This document shows, in pieces, positions 43,064 through 53,154 of a stretch of 64,000 nucleotides of DNA. The notes under the pieces were generated by a model. The model searched no databases and was not told where the DNA came from. It worked only from the letters and a program-made list of their open reading frames with translations. The DNA comes from Leptotrichia hofstadii (lineage in GTDB: Bacteria > Fusobacteriota > Fusobacteriia > Fusobacteriales > Leptotrichiaceae), in contig NZ_AP019823.1 of NCBI RefSeq assembly GCF_007990525.1, positions 186,001 to 250,000 of the forward strand, given 5' to 3'. Every line of letters starts with the position of its first letter. Within the stretch, counting starts at the first letter, position 1. Made by a program: the position numbers and the translations under genes.

Positions 43064-44263
43064 ATGGAAATAATTTTTACAATAGTAATTTTAGGGGTAA
43101 TAGTATTTTTGCACGAATTGGGTCATTTTGCTACAGCTAAATATTTTGGGATGCCTGTTTCGGAGTTTGCTATTGGGATGGGGCCTAGGATTTTTTCAGT
43201 GAGGAGAGGGGAAACGGTTTATTCGATTAGGGTTCTTCCTCTTGGAGGATTTGTTAATATAGAAGGGATGCAGCCTGAAAATTTTGATTTAGAAAGGTTT
43301 AAGAAAGAAAGAACTGATGAGATTATTGAGGAACTGAGAAATGAAAAAGGGTTAACTGAAAAATCTGATGAAATTGAAAGCGAAGAATTTGTCAATGAAG
43401 TGTCGAAAAGGCTGGACGAGAATGTGGAAAAGGAATTGAAAAAGCAGGAAAATATTCAGAAAAATGGATTTTTTGCGAAGTCGCCGTTTAGCCGTTTTGT
43501 TGTACTTATTGCAGGAGTTATGATGAACTTTATTTCTGCCTTGATTGCCTTATTTGTGATGCTTTCAATAACAGGAGTGATGCCTATAAAATATACGGCG
43601 CCAGTTGTTGGAGAAATTCAGGCAGATTCCAGAGCAAAGGAGAAATTGAGAGTAAACGATAGAATTTTGGCAGTTAATGGAGAAAATGTGTCAAACTGGG
43701 TGGAAATATCGGAAAAAGTTTTGAAAATTAGTCAAAATTATAAAGATGAAGATGTAAGCTTGAAAATTTTGAGAAATGATAAGGAAATTACAGAAAATGT
43801 GAAATTGACGTATAATAAAGAAGCGAAGGCAAATTTACTTGGAATACAGGTTTTACCGCAAAAGACGAATATTAATGAAAGAATAAAAATGAGTTTTGTA
43901 TTATTTCGGGACTATTTTAAACTGACACTTGATGGTGTGAGAATGCTTGTAACTGGAAAAGTGGCAATGAAGGAAATGACAGGACCTGTTGGACTGCCAA
44001 AGATTGTTGGGCAGGCTTACGGACAAGGCGGATTTTTTGCGTTGCTTGGGATATTTATTCTCATTTCAATAAATATTGGAATTATGAATTTGCTACCTAT
44101 TCCAGCACTTGATGGAGGAAGACTGATATTTGTCATTCCTGAATTTTTCGGAATAAAAGTAAATAAAAAAATAGAGGAAAAAATACACATGATTGGAATG
44201 ATATTTTTGCTTGTATTAATGTTGGTTATTGTATTTTTTGATGTTACAAAATATTTTCAATAG
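43064..44263 (+). CDS. rseP: RIP metalloprotease RseP
   Basis: This 399-residue intramembrane zinc protease has HELGH in FLHELGHFATAKYFG (about 17-31), a cytoplasmic charged insertion (~75-140), one PDZ domain (~190-255; VNDRILAVNGENV) and the distal motif NLLPIPALDGGRL. It cleaves anti-sigma factors or remnant signal peptides at the inner membrane. The ABC1 kinase gene follows 18 bases later, so they are probably co-transcribed. ATG 43064 follows TGGGAG. Confidence 0.94.
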   Translation: MEIIFTIVILGVIVFLHELGHFATAKYFGMPVSEFAIGMGPRIFSVRRGETVYSIRVLPLGGFVNIEGMQPENFDLERFKKERTDEIIEELRNEKGLTEKSDEIESEEFVNEVSKRLDENVEKELKKQENIQKNGFFAKSPFSRFVVLIAGVMMNFISALIALFVMLSITGVMPIKYTAPVVGEIQADSRAKEKLRVNDRILAVNGENVSNWVEISEKVLKISQNYKDEDVSLKILRNDKEITENVKLTYNKEAKANLLGIQVLPQKTNINERIKMSFVLFRDYFKLTLDGVRMLVTGKVAMKEMTGPVGLPKIVGQAYGQGGFFALLGIFILISINIGIMNLLPIPALDGGRLIFVIPEFFGIKVNKKIEEKIHMIGMIFLLVLMLVIVFFDVTKYFQ

Positions 44264-44281
44264 AAGGGGAAATGAACTAAA

Positions 44282-45925
44282 GTGGTAGATTTTATACAGA
44301 AGACAAAAAGACTTGTGAAACTTTCTTCAGCGATTGTTCAATATGGATTTGATGAATTGTTCAAAAGAGGCGAGCTGGAAAAGTATCTTCCTGGAAATAT
44401 AAAAAGGAAATACAGCGACAAGATTGATGAAATAAATGCCTGTACCTTTTACGAGAGAATAAGAATGGCGATAGAGGAGCTGGGGCCTGTTTATGTGAAA
44501 TTTGGGCAGATGCTAAGCAACCGGAAGGATATTTTGCCTGAGGATCTGATTGTACAGCTTCAGAAACTGCAAGACAATGTGGAAGTTGAAAAAGTTGATG
44601 TAAGGGAAAAGATGAATCTTGAACTTGGGATTGAAGTGGATGACTATTTTGATGAAATAGAAGAAGAGCCAATGGCATCAGCTTCGATAGGGCAGGTGTT
44701 TAGAGGAAAATTAAAAAATGGGGAAAAAGTTGTTGTAAAGATTCAGAGAGAAAATATAAAGCCTGTAGTTGAAGTGGATTTGGAAATTATGAAAAGCCTT
44801 GCAAAAACTTTGGAAAAATATTATGAGGACATGAAAAAAATGAATATTGGAGATATTGTGGAAAGTTTTGAAAAAATGCTGAATGAGGAGCTTTCACTTA
44901 GCAACGAGCTTCGTAATATACAGCGTTTTGCAAACAATTTTAAGGAAGATAAGAGAATTCATGTTCCAATTGTGTATAAACATCTTTCCAATGACCATAT
45001 TCTCACAATGGAAATGATAGAAGGCTTTAAAATTACTGATAAGGAAAAAATAGCAGAAATAGGGAAAAAACCTGAAGAAGTTGCAAGAACTGGACTTGAT
45101 TTGTATTTGGTACAGTTTTTAAAACATGGATTTTTTCATGCTGATCCCCATCCTGGCAATATTTTTATAAAGGAAAATGGGCAAATTGTATTTATTGATT
45201 TTGGTGCAATGGGAAGGCTTTATCCGAATGAGCGGGAACTTTTAATAAATTTGATTATTTATTCATTGAAAAAAGATGTAAAAAAAATGATTGAAACTAT
45301 ACGAAAACTGGCGATAAAATTTGAAGTTGCGGATGAAAGAAAGTTTGAACGTGAACTTTACGGATTAATTGAAATGGTGGATGGAAATTCATTGGAAAGC
45401 ATAGACATTGTTACGATTTTTGAAAAAGCAAGGAAAATATTCAGTGATAACCAGATTCTGCTTTCTGAAGATATTTACCTGCTAGTAAAGGGAATTGGTC
45501 AAATTGAAGGAATTGGACGGCATTTGGATCCAAGTCTTAATATAACAAGAATTATGCAACCATATATGGATAAAATAGCAAGAGAGCGGATGAATCCAGT
45601 AAATATTTTTAAAAAGGGAACAGAAAAATTGGAAACATTTTCTGATAACTGGCTAACTTTACCTACAGATTTAAAAAATATTTTGGAAAAAATTCAAAAA
45701 AATGAATTAAAACATAAGCACGAAATAATTGGTTTTGAGAAATTTCAAAAGACTTTTGAGCAATTAGTACTAGCAATTATTATTTCATCAATATTTGTGG
45801 GTTCATCAATACTAGCTCTAGCAAACATTCCGCCAAAAATCTTTGGAATTTCTGGATTAGGGCTGCTAGGCTTTGTTATTGCGGGAATAATGGGTCTGAA
45901 TTTGTTTTTAAAAAGTAAAAAATAA
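44282..45925 (+). CDS. ABC1/UbiB-family atypical kinase
   Basis: This 547-residue protein starts at GTG 44282. It has the family's KxGQ motif in YVKFGQMLSNRKDILP, the Ala-rich loop SASIGQVFRGKL with VVVKIQRE, and the catalytic segments HADPHPGNIF and FIDFGAMGRL. Two hydrophobic helices lie at the C-terminus (~490-545). UbiB-like proteins bind ATP and support ubiquinone or lipid metabolism. Quinone-pathway genes are not visible here, so the lipid role is open. Confidence 0.9.
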   Translation: MVDFIQKTKRLVKLSSAIVQYGFDELFKRGELEKYLPGNIKRKYSDKIDEINACTFYERIRMAIEELGPVYVKFGQMLSNRKDILPEDLIVQLQKLQDNVEVEKVDVREKMNLELGIEVDDYFDEIEEEPMASASIGQVFRGKLKNGEKVVVKIQRENIKPVVEVDLEIMKSLAKTLEKYYEDMKKMNIGDIVESFEKMLNEELSLSNELRNIQRFANNFKEDKRIHVPIVYKHLSNDHILTMEMIEGFKITDKEKIAEIGKKPEEVARTGLDLYLVQFLKHGFFHADPHPGNIFIKENGQIVFIDFGAMGRLYPNERELLINLIIYSLKKDVKKMIETIRKLAIKFEVADERKFERELYGLIEMVDGNSLESIDIVTIFEKARKIFSDNQILLSEDIYLLVKGIGQIEGIGRHLDPSLNITRIMQPYMDKIARERMNPVNIFKKGTEKLETFSDNWLTLPTDLKNILEKIQKNELKHKHEIIGFEKFQKTFEQLVLAIIISSIFVGSSILALANIPPKIFGISGLGLLGFVIAGIMGLNLFLKSKK

Positions 45926-45995
45926 GCGATGACAAAATAAAAACTACTTTTTCAGGACTATAATTAGTCAATTTAAAAAATAAAGGAGAGTTGCC

Positions 45996-46667
45996 ATGGA
46001 AAATAATGTTTTATTAGCAACATTTGAAAATCAGCTAAGCGCATTTGAGGCTCTGGCTGACATAAAGACAAAATATTCAGGGGAAAATTATGTAATTACT
46101 CAGGCTGCAGTTGTAAGAAAGGAAGACGATAAGCTGAGTTTCAAGGATGGTTTTGAAGTAAATGCAAATGGAAATATAGGATTTTTAAATGGAGGGCTTC
46201 TTGGGGGCCTTGTTGGAATTATCGGAGGTCCGTTGGGAGTTATTTTTGGCGGAGCAGTAGGAGCTATGATAGGTGAAAGCCAAGGTGAAAAGGCTGACAA
46301 GAAAATAATAAGCATATTTGAAGATGTTTCAAAACACCTTGTAAATAACCATTATGCATTGATTTTACTAACTTCCGAATCAGGGAATACAGAACTGGAT
46401 AATTTTTTGAATAAATACAATCCTGAAACAATCCTGCGAAAAGATGCCAAAGTTGTTCAAAAGGACCTGGAATTTGCAAGAGAATACGAATCCAAACTGA
46501 AAACAGATATTGAATACAAGGAATTAAAAGACAAATTTGAAAGCAAGTCAAAAGAAGTAAAAGAAAATTTAGCTGATTTTTCAGAAAAGATAAAAGCTAA
46601 CGCAGAAGCGTTTACAGAAGATTTGACAAAATTTGTACTGGACTTGAAAAATAAATTTAAGAATTAA
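45996..46667 (+). CDS. Glycine-zipper membrane protein, DUF1269-like
   Basis: This 223-residue protein has an N-terminal ferredoxin-like region (LLATFENQLSAFEALADIK), a very Gly-rich hydrophobic segment (GGLLGGLVGIIGGPLGVIFG, about 67-86) and a C-terminal charged helical region. The layout matches DUF1269 proteins, whose function is not known. ATG 45996 follows AAAGGAGAG. It is probably monocistronic, with a terminator after it. Confidence 0.7.
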   Translation: MENNVLLATFENQLSAFEALADIKTKYSGENYVITQAAVVRKEDDKLSFKDGFEVNANGNIGFLNGGLLGGLVGIIGGPLGVIFGGAVGAMIGESQGEKADKKIISIFEDVSKHLVNNHYALILLTSESGNTELDNFLNKYNPETILRKDAKVVQKDLEFAREYESKLKTDIEYKELKDKFESKSKEVKENLADFSEKIKANAEAFTEDLTKFVLDLKNKFKN

Positions 46668-46673
46668 AGAAGG

Positions 46674-46702
46674 CAGGGATAGAAAATTTTATCCCTGTTT
46701 TT
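46674..46702 (+). terminator. Terminator after the DUF1269-like gene
   Basis: CAGGGATA (46674-46681) pairs with TATCCCTG (46690-46697), followed by TTTTTAA. Confidence 0.8.
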
Positions 46703-46772
46703 AATTTACAAGGAAAGCAAATTTATGTTTTTTTATTGAAAAATTTTAATTTATTTTTTAGTGCAAAAATAA

Positions 46773-46801
46773 TTGACAAAATAGAAAAAACAGTATATTA
46801 T
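46773..46801 (+). promoter_or_regulatory. Promoter of the efflux operon
   Basis: TTGACA (46773-46778), a 17-base spacer and TATTAT (46796-46801). Confidence 0.75.
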
Positions 46802-46804
46802 ATA

Positions 46805-46826
46805 AAAATGACTTACAGGTCAATTT
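46805..46826 (+). promoter_or_regulatory. Putative TetR operator
   Basis: The palindrome TGAC-TTACAG-GTCA (46809-46822), with A/T-rich flanks that extend the symmetry, lies right at the expected transcription start. It sits between the promoter and the tetR start, the usual site for autoregulation by the encoded repressor (inference). Confidence 0.5.
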
Positions 46827-46847
46827 TATTTGTTAGGTGGGAGATAC

Positions 46848-47474
46848 TTGGAAAAGAAGAAGGGTGCAAGAAGTCAGAAAAGAAAAAAAATAATAGATAA
46901 GGCGTGGGAACTGTTTGCAAAAAATGGATATGAGGAAACTAAAGTTGAGGATATTACGAAGGACCTAGGAATATCTAAAGGAAGCTTTTATACATATTTT
47001 GCAACTAAGGAAGAGCTGCTTTATGAAGTTTTAGAAAAAATAAAAAAGGAAATAATTGAAAATCTTGAAAATATAAATGTTAATCAAACGCCAAAAAAAG
47101 TTTTAGAAGATTACGTAAAAGCTAAAATGAATTATGCTGTTAAAATTTTGAATAATATGAAGCTAAGAGCAGTCGAGAAATATTTAATTGATCCAAAATT
47201 AAGGATATTCTTTCAAGAACTGCAGGAAAAATCAACTGATTTTATAAAAATAAATATTGTTGAAAAATTTAACAGTAAAAATGGCAATAAATATAATACA
47301 GATGTTATATCAGAATTTATATTAATTTCAATAGAGGAATTTTTATATGATGAATTTGTCTTGAAAAATTTGGAAAAGATGAAAGATGATGACCTGATTA
47401 ATATCCAAAATACAAGAAAAGTCGAAAATTCATTGAAGGAAATAATAAAATTTATAAATAATGCGTTAAAATAA
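46848..47474 (+). CDS. TetR/AcrR-family transcriptional regulator
   Basis: This ~209-residue protein has an N-terminal helix-turn-helix (IIDKAWELFAKNGYEETKVE followed by DITKDLGISKGSFYTYFATK) and an all-helical ligand domain. TTG 46848 is preferred because AGGTGGGA lies at 46835-46842; an earlier TTG at 46830 would include the ribosome site. It is the first gene of a tolC/adaptor/RND operon and probably represses it, being released by a pump substrate. Confidence 0.88.
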   Translation: MEKKKGARSQKRKKIIDKAWELFAKNGYEETKVEDITKDLGISKGSFYTYFATKEELLYEVLEKIKKEIIENLENINVNQTPKKVLEDYVKAKMNYAVKILNNMKLRAVEKYLIDPKLRIFFQELQEKSTDFIKINIVEKFNSKNGNKYNTDVISEFILISIEEFLYDEFVLKNLEKMKDDDLINIQNTRKVENSLKEIIKFINNALK

Positions 47475-47496
47475 GTTCAGGAAGGAAGAAGGGAAA

Positions 47497-48771
47497 ATGG
47501 AAAAAAACAGAAATAAAATAGCAGTGTCAATATTGCTGTTATTAATGGCAATTCCCAATTTTGCACAAAAAATAACAATTCAGGAAGCCGCTGAAATGGC
47601 GGTAAAAAACAACAAAGACATAAAAATAGGAATGTTAGAAATGGATAGAGGGCAAATTGATGTAAGCAGAAGCTGGAAACAGAGATTTTTTACAGTAAGC
47701 TATAATGCTTCGGCAAATGCTTATTTTAAAAATATTATTTCGAAAAAGACAGGGGAAGCGTACCAGCAATATCTATCACTCTCACAGCCGCTTTTCACAG
47801 GCGGGAAACTAAAATTAGGAAATGAAATAAGCAAAGACAACTTAAAATTAACTGAGCTGAAATTGGATAAAACAAAGAAAGATACAGTATTAAGTACTGT
47901 TCAGGCATATATTGACGTATATGAGGCAGTCAGTACGCTTGGAGTACTGCAAAAATCAAAGGAAGCATTGGATGAGAATTATAAAATTCAGACTGAAAAA
48001 TATAACTTGAGAATGGTTACACAGCCTGAATACAAAGAAGCAGAAAGAAGTCTAAAGGCTATGGAAGCGCAAATTGTAGAACAGCAAGGAAATATTGAAA
48101 TAGCAAAAGAATCTTTGGGAATATTAATTGGAGTGCCAAATCCGAGCAGCATTGAAATAGTGCCGTTTGGAGTGGAAGACAATTTTACCAAGACAATTGA
48201 TTTGAAAAAGGATATGGAAAAATTAACAACACAAAATACTGAGTATAAAATTGCACAAAAACAAATTGATATAAGCAGAAAAAATACAAAACTGGAAAGA
48301 GCCAGTTTTTTTCCAACAATTAATGGAACTGTAAATTACGGGGCATTAGGTTCGAGAAATAAATTAAAGGATGTATTTGAAGTGAAGGATTTTTCATCGG
48401 CTGCTGGAGTGACATTTACTTGGAATATTTTTGACTGGGGCAAAAGAAAAGAAGATGTAAAATATGCTAAAAAAACTGAAGAAATTGCAGAAGTAAAATC
48501 AGAGCAGACATTGGAGCAGGTTAAGGCGAATATGAGAAAAACATATTATAAGCTGCAAGCGCTTGAAAAAAGTCTGGAAGCATTGAAAATTGCAGTGGAA
48601 AGTGCAGAAGAAACGTACGAACTGGAAAAAGAAAGATACAACTATAACTTGATAACAATGAATAATTTACTTGATGCAGAGGCAAAATTACGCCAGAGCC
48701 GTGTAAATTATGCAACTTCAAGACTTAAATACTACTATCTTGTATCACAATATGGAGCTTTTCTTGATTAA
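47497..48771 (+). CDS. TolC-family outer membrane efflux protein
   Basis: This 424-residue protein has a signal peptide (cut near NFAQ), two OEP repeats and long coiled helices (ITIQEAAEMAVKNNKDIKIG, LSLSQPLFTGGKL, TFTWNIFDWGKRKEDV, YNYNLITMNNLLDAEAKL). It forms the outer-membrane channel of the tripartite pump encoded by the next genes. ATG 47497 follows GGAAGGAAG, 22 bases after tetR. Confidence 0.92.
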   Translation: MEKNRNKIAVSILLLLMAIPNFAQKITIQEAAEMAVKNNKDIKIGMLEMDRGQIDVSRSWKQRFFTVSYNASANAYFKNIISKKTGEAYQQYLSLSQPLFTGGKLKLGNEISKDNLKLTELKLDKTKKDTVLSTVQAYIDVYEAVSTLGVLQKSKEALDENYKIQTEKYNLRMVTQPEYKEAERSLKAMEAQIVEQQGNIEIAKESLGILIGVPNPSSIEIVPFGVEDNFTKTIDLKKDMEKLTTQNTEYKIAQKQIDISRKNTKLERASFFPTINGTVNYGALGSRNKLKDVFEVKDFSSAAGVTFTWNIFDWGKRKEDVKYAKKTEEIAEVKSEQTLEQVKANMRKTYYKLQALEKSLEALKIAVESAEETYELEKERYNYNLITMNNLLDAEAKLRQSRVNYATSRLKYYYLVSQYGAFLD

Positions 48772-48807
48772 TCGGATTTAAAATATGAAAACAGGAGGAA
48801 ATAAACA

Positions 48808-49923
48808 ATGAAATTATATAATAAAAAAATTGTAGCGGCATTGGCAATACTTGCGATGTTTGCTATATCTTGCGGAAAGAAGAAACAGGCTGCAGTAAAT
48901 AATGCAAGACCAGTAAAAGTGCAAGTTATTGGACAAAACTCAATTTCTTTGGGCTATACAGCGAGCGGAACTTTGAAAGGTATAGAGGAAGTTCCCTATA
49001 CAGCGACTTCTTCTGGAGAAATAGTTGTAATAAATGCAAAAAATGGGGATAGTGTAAGAGCAGGGCAGGTAATTGTATCAATTGACAATCAGGCTGCAAG
49101 ATCAAATGTTGCAAGCGCAGCTTCAAATGTAAATACAGCCTCATCAAACATCAGTTCAGCCGCCGCCGCACTTGAAGAAGCTAGAATAAATTATGAAAAA
49201 TACAGTATGCTTTATAATAAAAGGCTAGTAACTGAAACAGATTATTTAAAGGCAAAAACTAATTATGATGCTGCAAGAGCCCAGTTAAATGCCTCAAAAA
49301 ACAGCCTAAGCTCAGCACGGGCAGCACTGGATTCGGCAAATGACACAAATAGAAAATCTGTAATAAAGACAAACACAACGGGAACTATTGCAAATATGAA
49401 GCTGGAACTCCATCAGCAAACATCAGCTGGAAGTGCCTTGTTTACTGTGGTAAATGAATCGGAAATGCAGCTGGAAGTGGGAGTTTCACCAGAAGTAATA
49501 AATAAAATCCATGTAGGAACACAGGCGAAAGTAAAAATTGATGAGCTGCAAGGGGAAGAGCTGGCAGGAACAGTATATGAAGCGTCAGCCGCGGCAAATT
49601 CGGCAACAAGACAGTTTATTGTAAAAATCAAAATTCCTAATCCTGAAAGAAGGCTAAAAAGCGGAATGTATGGAACAGCAAGCATAGACACTGGAGCAGA
49701 AAATGGATTAATAATTCCTAAAAAAGCCATTGTTGTAAGAGGAGTGGAACAAGTGGTCTATATAGTTCAAAATGGTAAAGCAATCGCAATACCAATAAAA
49801 ATTACAAATCAAAATCAGGAAATGGCGGCAGTTACTGGAAATGGTCTTACTGCAGGTGCAGAACTTATAATAGATGGACAAAATGTTGTACAGGCTAACG
49901 AAACCGTTAGAAAAGTACAGTAA
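48808..49923 (+). CDS. RND efflux periplasmic adaptor (lipoprotein)
   Basis: This 371-residue membrane-fusion protein has a lipobox at its signal peptide end (MFAISC, Cys about 22) that should anchor it in the inner membrane. A lipoyl/hairpin region follows (GEIVVINAKNGDSVRAGQVI, then an Ala/Ser-rich coiled coil ~95-175), then a beta-barrel and a membrane-proximal domain. It links the RND pump to TolC. ATG 48808 follows CAGGAGGAA. Confidence 0.93.
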   Translation: MKLYNKKIVAALAILAMFAISCGKKKQAAVNNARPVKVQVIGQNSISLGYTASGTLKGIEEVPYTATSSGEIVVINAKNGDSVRAGQVIVSIDNQAARSNVASAASNVNTASSNISSAAAALEEARINYEKYSMLYNKRLVTETDYLKAKTNYDAARAQLNASKNSLSSARAALDSANDTNRKSVIKTNTTGTIANMKLELHQQTSAGSALFTVVNESEMQLEVGVSPEVINKIHVGTQAKVKIDELQGEELAGTVYEASAAANSATRQFIVKIKIPNPERRLKSGMYGTASIDTGAENGLIIPKKAIVVRGVEQVVYIVQNGKAIAIPIKITNQNQEMAAVTGNGLTAGAELIIDGQNVVQANETVRKVQ

Positions 49924-50057
49924 ATTATTGATTTTAACTCTAAAAATAGAAAATTAATATTTTAAATATAATCAGTCAGGCAGATTTTGAAAATTTTATA
50001 CTTTCTGAATTTGTTTGGCTGTTTTATAAAGCAAAAAGATTAAGGAGAAATGAAAAA

Positions 50058-53000
50058 ATGACAGTAGCAGATTTCGCAACGAAAAGGGTCGTTTCTACAA
50101 CTATGATACTGATATTCATGGTTTTTTCAGGTGTTGTAGCTATGCGGTCAATGAAGCAAGAATTGATACCAGACTTTAACTTTCCGCTAGTAGCTGTTAA
50201 TACGACTTGGACTGGAGCGGCTTCCGAGGATGTTAAGACTCAAATTTCAAAAAAAATAGAAGATGCGGCACTTAATGTTGACGGTATTAAAAATATTTCT
50301 ACAAGTTCAACTTATGGAAATTCAAGTGTAATGGTAGAATTTAACTTCGGTACAGATACGGATATAAAGCAAGTACAGATCCAGTCTGAAATTGACAAAA
50401 TAAAACAGGATCTGCCGTCTGATGCTAATGATCCAGTAGTTTCAAAATTGAATACAGCTGGGGGAAATTCAGATATGGCGATGATGATTGCGATAAGAGG
50501 AGCAGATGAATCGACAATCACTTCATTTATAGAAGAAACGCTGGAGCCAAGACTGAAAAGAAATAGGGGAGTCGGAAATATATCGGTATTTGGTAATGCC
50601 ACAAGGCAGATAAAAGTAAAACTGGATCCGTATAAACTGCAGGCATACAATTTATCTCCAAGTGAAATATATACTAAAATTAAAGCGGCTCACACAATTG
50701 TGCCAGGTGGAACAGTAAAGGATGGTTCAAAAGAATTTATTCTAAGGGTTGATGGAGAATTAAAACAGCTAGAACAGATACAGAACATCATTATTTCAAA
50801 CAATGATAATCAGACAGTAAGATTAAGTGACATTGCTAATGTTGAATATGGAACTAAAGATAAGACATCTTATTCAAAATATGACGGTCAAGACATGGTT
50901 TCTGTTGTAATTCAAAAAAGTAAGGATGGAAATCTAGTTGAAATTGCAAATATTGCAAAAAAAGAATTGGAAAATATGAAACCGTTATTTCCATCGGGTT
51001 CAAAGTATGAAATAATAGTTGATAACAGCATAAGGGTAAAAGATGCGATTTCCAATGTAACAAATAATGGTTTACAGGCATTAGTAATAACAGTGATTGT
51101 CTTATTGGTGTTCCTAAAGGATTTAAGAGCCTCGCTTGTAGTTGGAATGTCAATTCCAATATCTGCTGCATTTACTTTCTTCCTTTTAAATACACAAGGA
51201 ATCTCACTAAACTTAATTTCGCTTATGGGTCTTGCACTTGCGATAGGATCACTGGTTGATAATGCGGTCGTTACGCTAGATAACATATTTGATCACATTC
51301 AGATTAATAAAGAGCCAGCACTTGTTGCGGCGGTACGTGGAACAAATGAAGTAATAGTTCCAATGATCGCTTCAACGGCAACATCAGTTTGCGTATTTTT
51401 GCCAATTGTATTATTTCCAGGGTTTGCAAGGGAAGTATTTGCGGGAATTTCGCTCTCAATGATGTTCGCACTGTCAACTTCGATTGTTGTAGCAATGCTC
51501 TTTATTCCAATGGCATCAAGCCTTTTCTTAAATATTGAAAAAATATCAGGAGCGGCAGGGAAAGCACATAGATTTAATGCGTTTAGAGATAAATATAAAG
51601 AGCTTGTAAAGCAGGCTTTGGAACATAGAAAAGCAGTTATAATCGGAGTAATTGTACTATTTTTTGTAGTTGTTTTTGGACTTGGAAAAACTGTAAAAAC
51701 AGGATTTTTCCCAGCGATTGACAATGATGAGTATTCGGTAGTAGCACAGCTTTCGACAGGACTAGATGTAGAAGTGGCACACGAAATTTCTAAGCAGATG
51801 GAACAGATTGTAAAAGAAGATCCTGCTACAAAAAATTATACTACTATAGTAAATGCTCAGGCGGCAATAGTCAATGTCGATGTAAAAAAAGACACGATGA
51901 AAGCAATGGAAAGAATGCGTCAAAAAATGAGCGATATTCCAAATGTTACAATTGCTGTTTCTCCGTCAAAAGCTGGAGGACGTTCTGTTTCAAAAGATTA
52001 TTCATTCCAAGTGGAAGGGGATAATGCAGAAGAAATCAACAGAATTGCCAATGCGATTATGGCAGATATGAAGCGGCAGACATGGTTTAAAGATGTAAAA
52101 TCATCATCAGAAGGTGGATACCCTCAGGCACAGCTTGAAGTAAACAGAGTGAAAGCAGAAAGTTATGGACTAAGTGTTACAGACATAACTAGAATGTTAA
52201 ATCAGACTGTATTGGGAGTAGATCCGATAGAAATTACTGAAAACACAGAAACATTAAAAGTTTATATGGAATTTGAAGAGCAGTATAAAAATTCACTTGA
52301 CAAAATACTGAATATAATGATAAAAACAAATGGAGGACAATTTGTAAGACTAGGAGACATCGCCACAATGAAACAGGTGGAAGGTGCAGCCTCTATAGAA
52401 ACTTACAATGGTTCTCAAATTGTAACAGTAGGAGCAAATTTGGATAAATCAAAAGGTTTGAATGATGCATCAAAATTTGTAAATGAATCATTCAAAAAAA
52501 CAAATCCAGCTATAGGATATAAAATAGCTCCAGCAGGAAATGCTCAAAGCCAGAAGGAAATGGGCGGAGAAATTATGAATGCCCTTATGATTTCAGTCGC
52601 ACTTATTTACGTCGTACTGGCAGTACAGCTAGAATCATTTATTTTACCGATAATAATGATGTTGGCGTTGCCATTGTCGATGATTGGAGTAATGTTTGGA
52701 CTGGCTGTAACAAGAATACAGCTGAGCATGTTTGTTATGATTGGTATTCTTATGCTATTTGGTATGGCGGTTAATAATGCGATTGTATTACTGGATTTCG
52801 TATCGAGTTTGCGGCAAAAAGGGATGGAAATTCGAGAGGCTCTTGTGGAAGCGGCAAGTTCACGGCTTCGTCCGATACTTATGACAACACTTACAACGGT
52901 GCTTGGATGGATTCCAATGGTATTTTCAAGCAAGGGAAGTTCGGGTTATTATCAAGGAATGGCGGTAGCAGTTATGTTTGGACTTTCATTCTGTACATTG

Positions 53001-53123
53001 CTGACATTATTCTTTATACCTGTGGCTTATTCTATAGTTGAAGAAAGAAAAGAAAAAAGGCAAAAAGCAAAAGAAGAAGCAAAAAAAGCTAAAAAAATGG
53101 CTGAAAGATCGCAAAATAAATAA
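50058..53123 (+). CDS. RND efflux pump inner-membrane transporter (HAE1/AcrB-like)
   Basis: This 1021-residue proton-driven transporter has twelve membrane segments in the AcrB pattern, large periplasmic loops after TM1 and TM7, and the proton-relay signature region GLALAIGSLVDNAVVTLDNI. It ends in a Lys-rich tail. With the TolC protein and adaptor it exports toxic compounds across both membranes. It is separated from the adaptor by 134 bases but lies on the same strand with no obvious terminator. Confidence 0.95.
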   Translation: MTVADFATKRVVSTTMILIFMVFSGVVAMRSMKQELIPDFNFPLVAVNTTWTGAASEDVKTQISKKIEDAALNVDGIKNISTSSTYGNSSVMVEFNFGTDTDIKQVQIQSEIDKIKQDLPSDANDPVVSKLNTAGGNSDMAMMIAIRGADESTITSFIEETLEPRLKRNRGVGNISVFGNATRQIKVKLDPYKLQAYNLSPSEIYTKIKAAHTIVPGGTVKDGSKEFILRVDGELKQLEQIQNIIISNNDNQTVRLSDIANVEYGTKDKTSYSKYDGQDMVSVVIQKSKDGNLVEIANIAKKELENMKPLFPSGSKYEIIVDNSIRVKDAISNVTNNGLQALVITVIVLLVFLKDLRASLVVGMSIPISAAFTFFLLNTQGISLNLISLMGLALAIGSLVDNAVVTLDNIFDHIQINKEPALVAAVRGTNEVIVPMIASTATSVCVFLPIVLFPGFAREVFAGISLSMMFALSTSIVVAMLFIPMASSLFLNIEKISGAAGKAHRFNAFRDKYKELVKQALEHRKAVIIGVIVLFFVVVFGLGKTVKTGFFPAIDNDEYSVVAQLSTGLDVEVAHEISKQMEQIVKEDPATKNYTTIVNAQAAIVNVDVKKDTMKAMERMRQKMSDIPNVTIAVSPSKAGGRSVSKDYSFQVEGDNAEEINRIANAIMADMKRQTWFKDVKSSSEGGYPQAQLEVNRVKAESYGLSVTDITRMLNQTVLGVDPIEITENTETLKVYMEFEEQYKNSLDKILNIMIKTNGGQFVRLGDIATMKQVEGAASIETYNGSQIVTVGANLDKSKGLNDASKFVNESFKKTNPAIGYKIAPAGNAQSQKEMGGEIMNALMISVALIYVVLAVQLESFILPIIMMLALPLSMIGVMFGLAVTRIQLSMFVMIGILMLFGMAVNNAIVLLDFVSSLRQKGMEIREALVEAASSRLRPILMTTLTTVLGWIPMVFSSKGSSGYYQGMAVAVMFGLSFCTLLTLFFIPVAYSIVEERKEKRQKAKEEAKKAKKMAERSQNK

Positions 53124-53154
53124 TAATAAACTTTAAAGAAAAGGAGGTGTTTTC

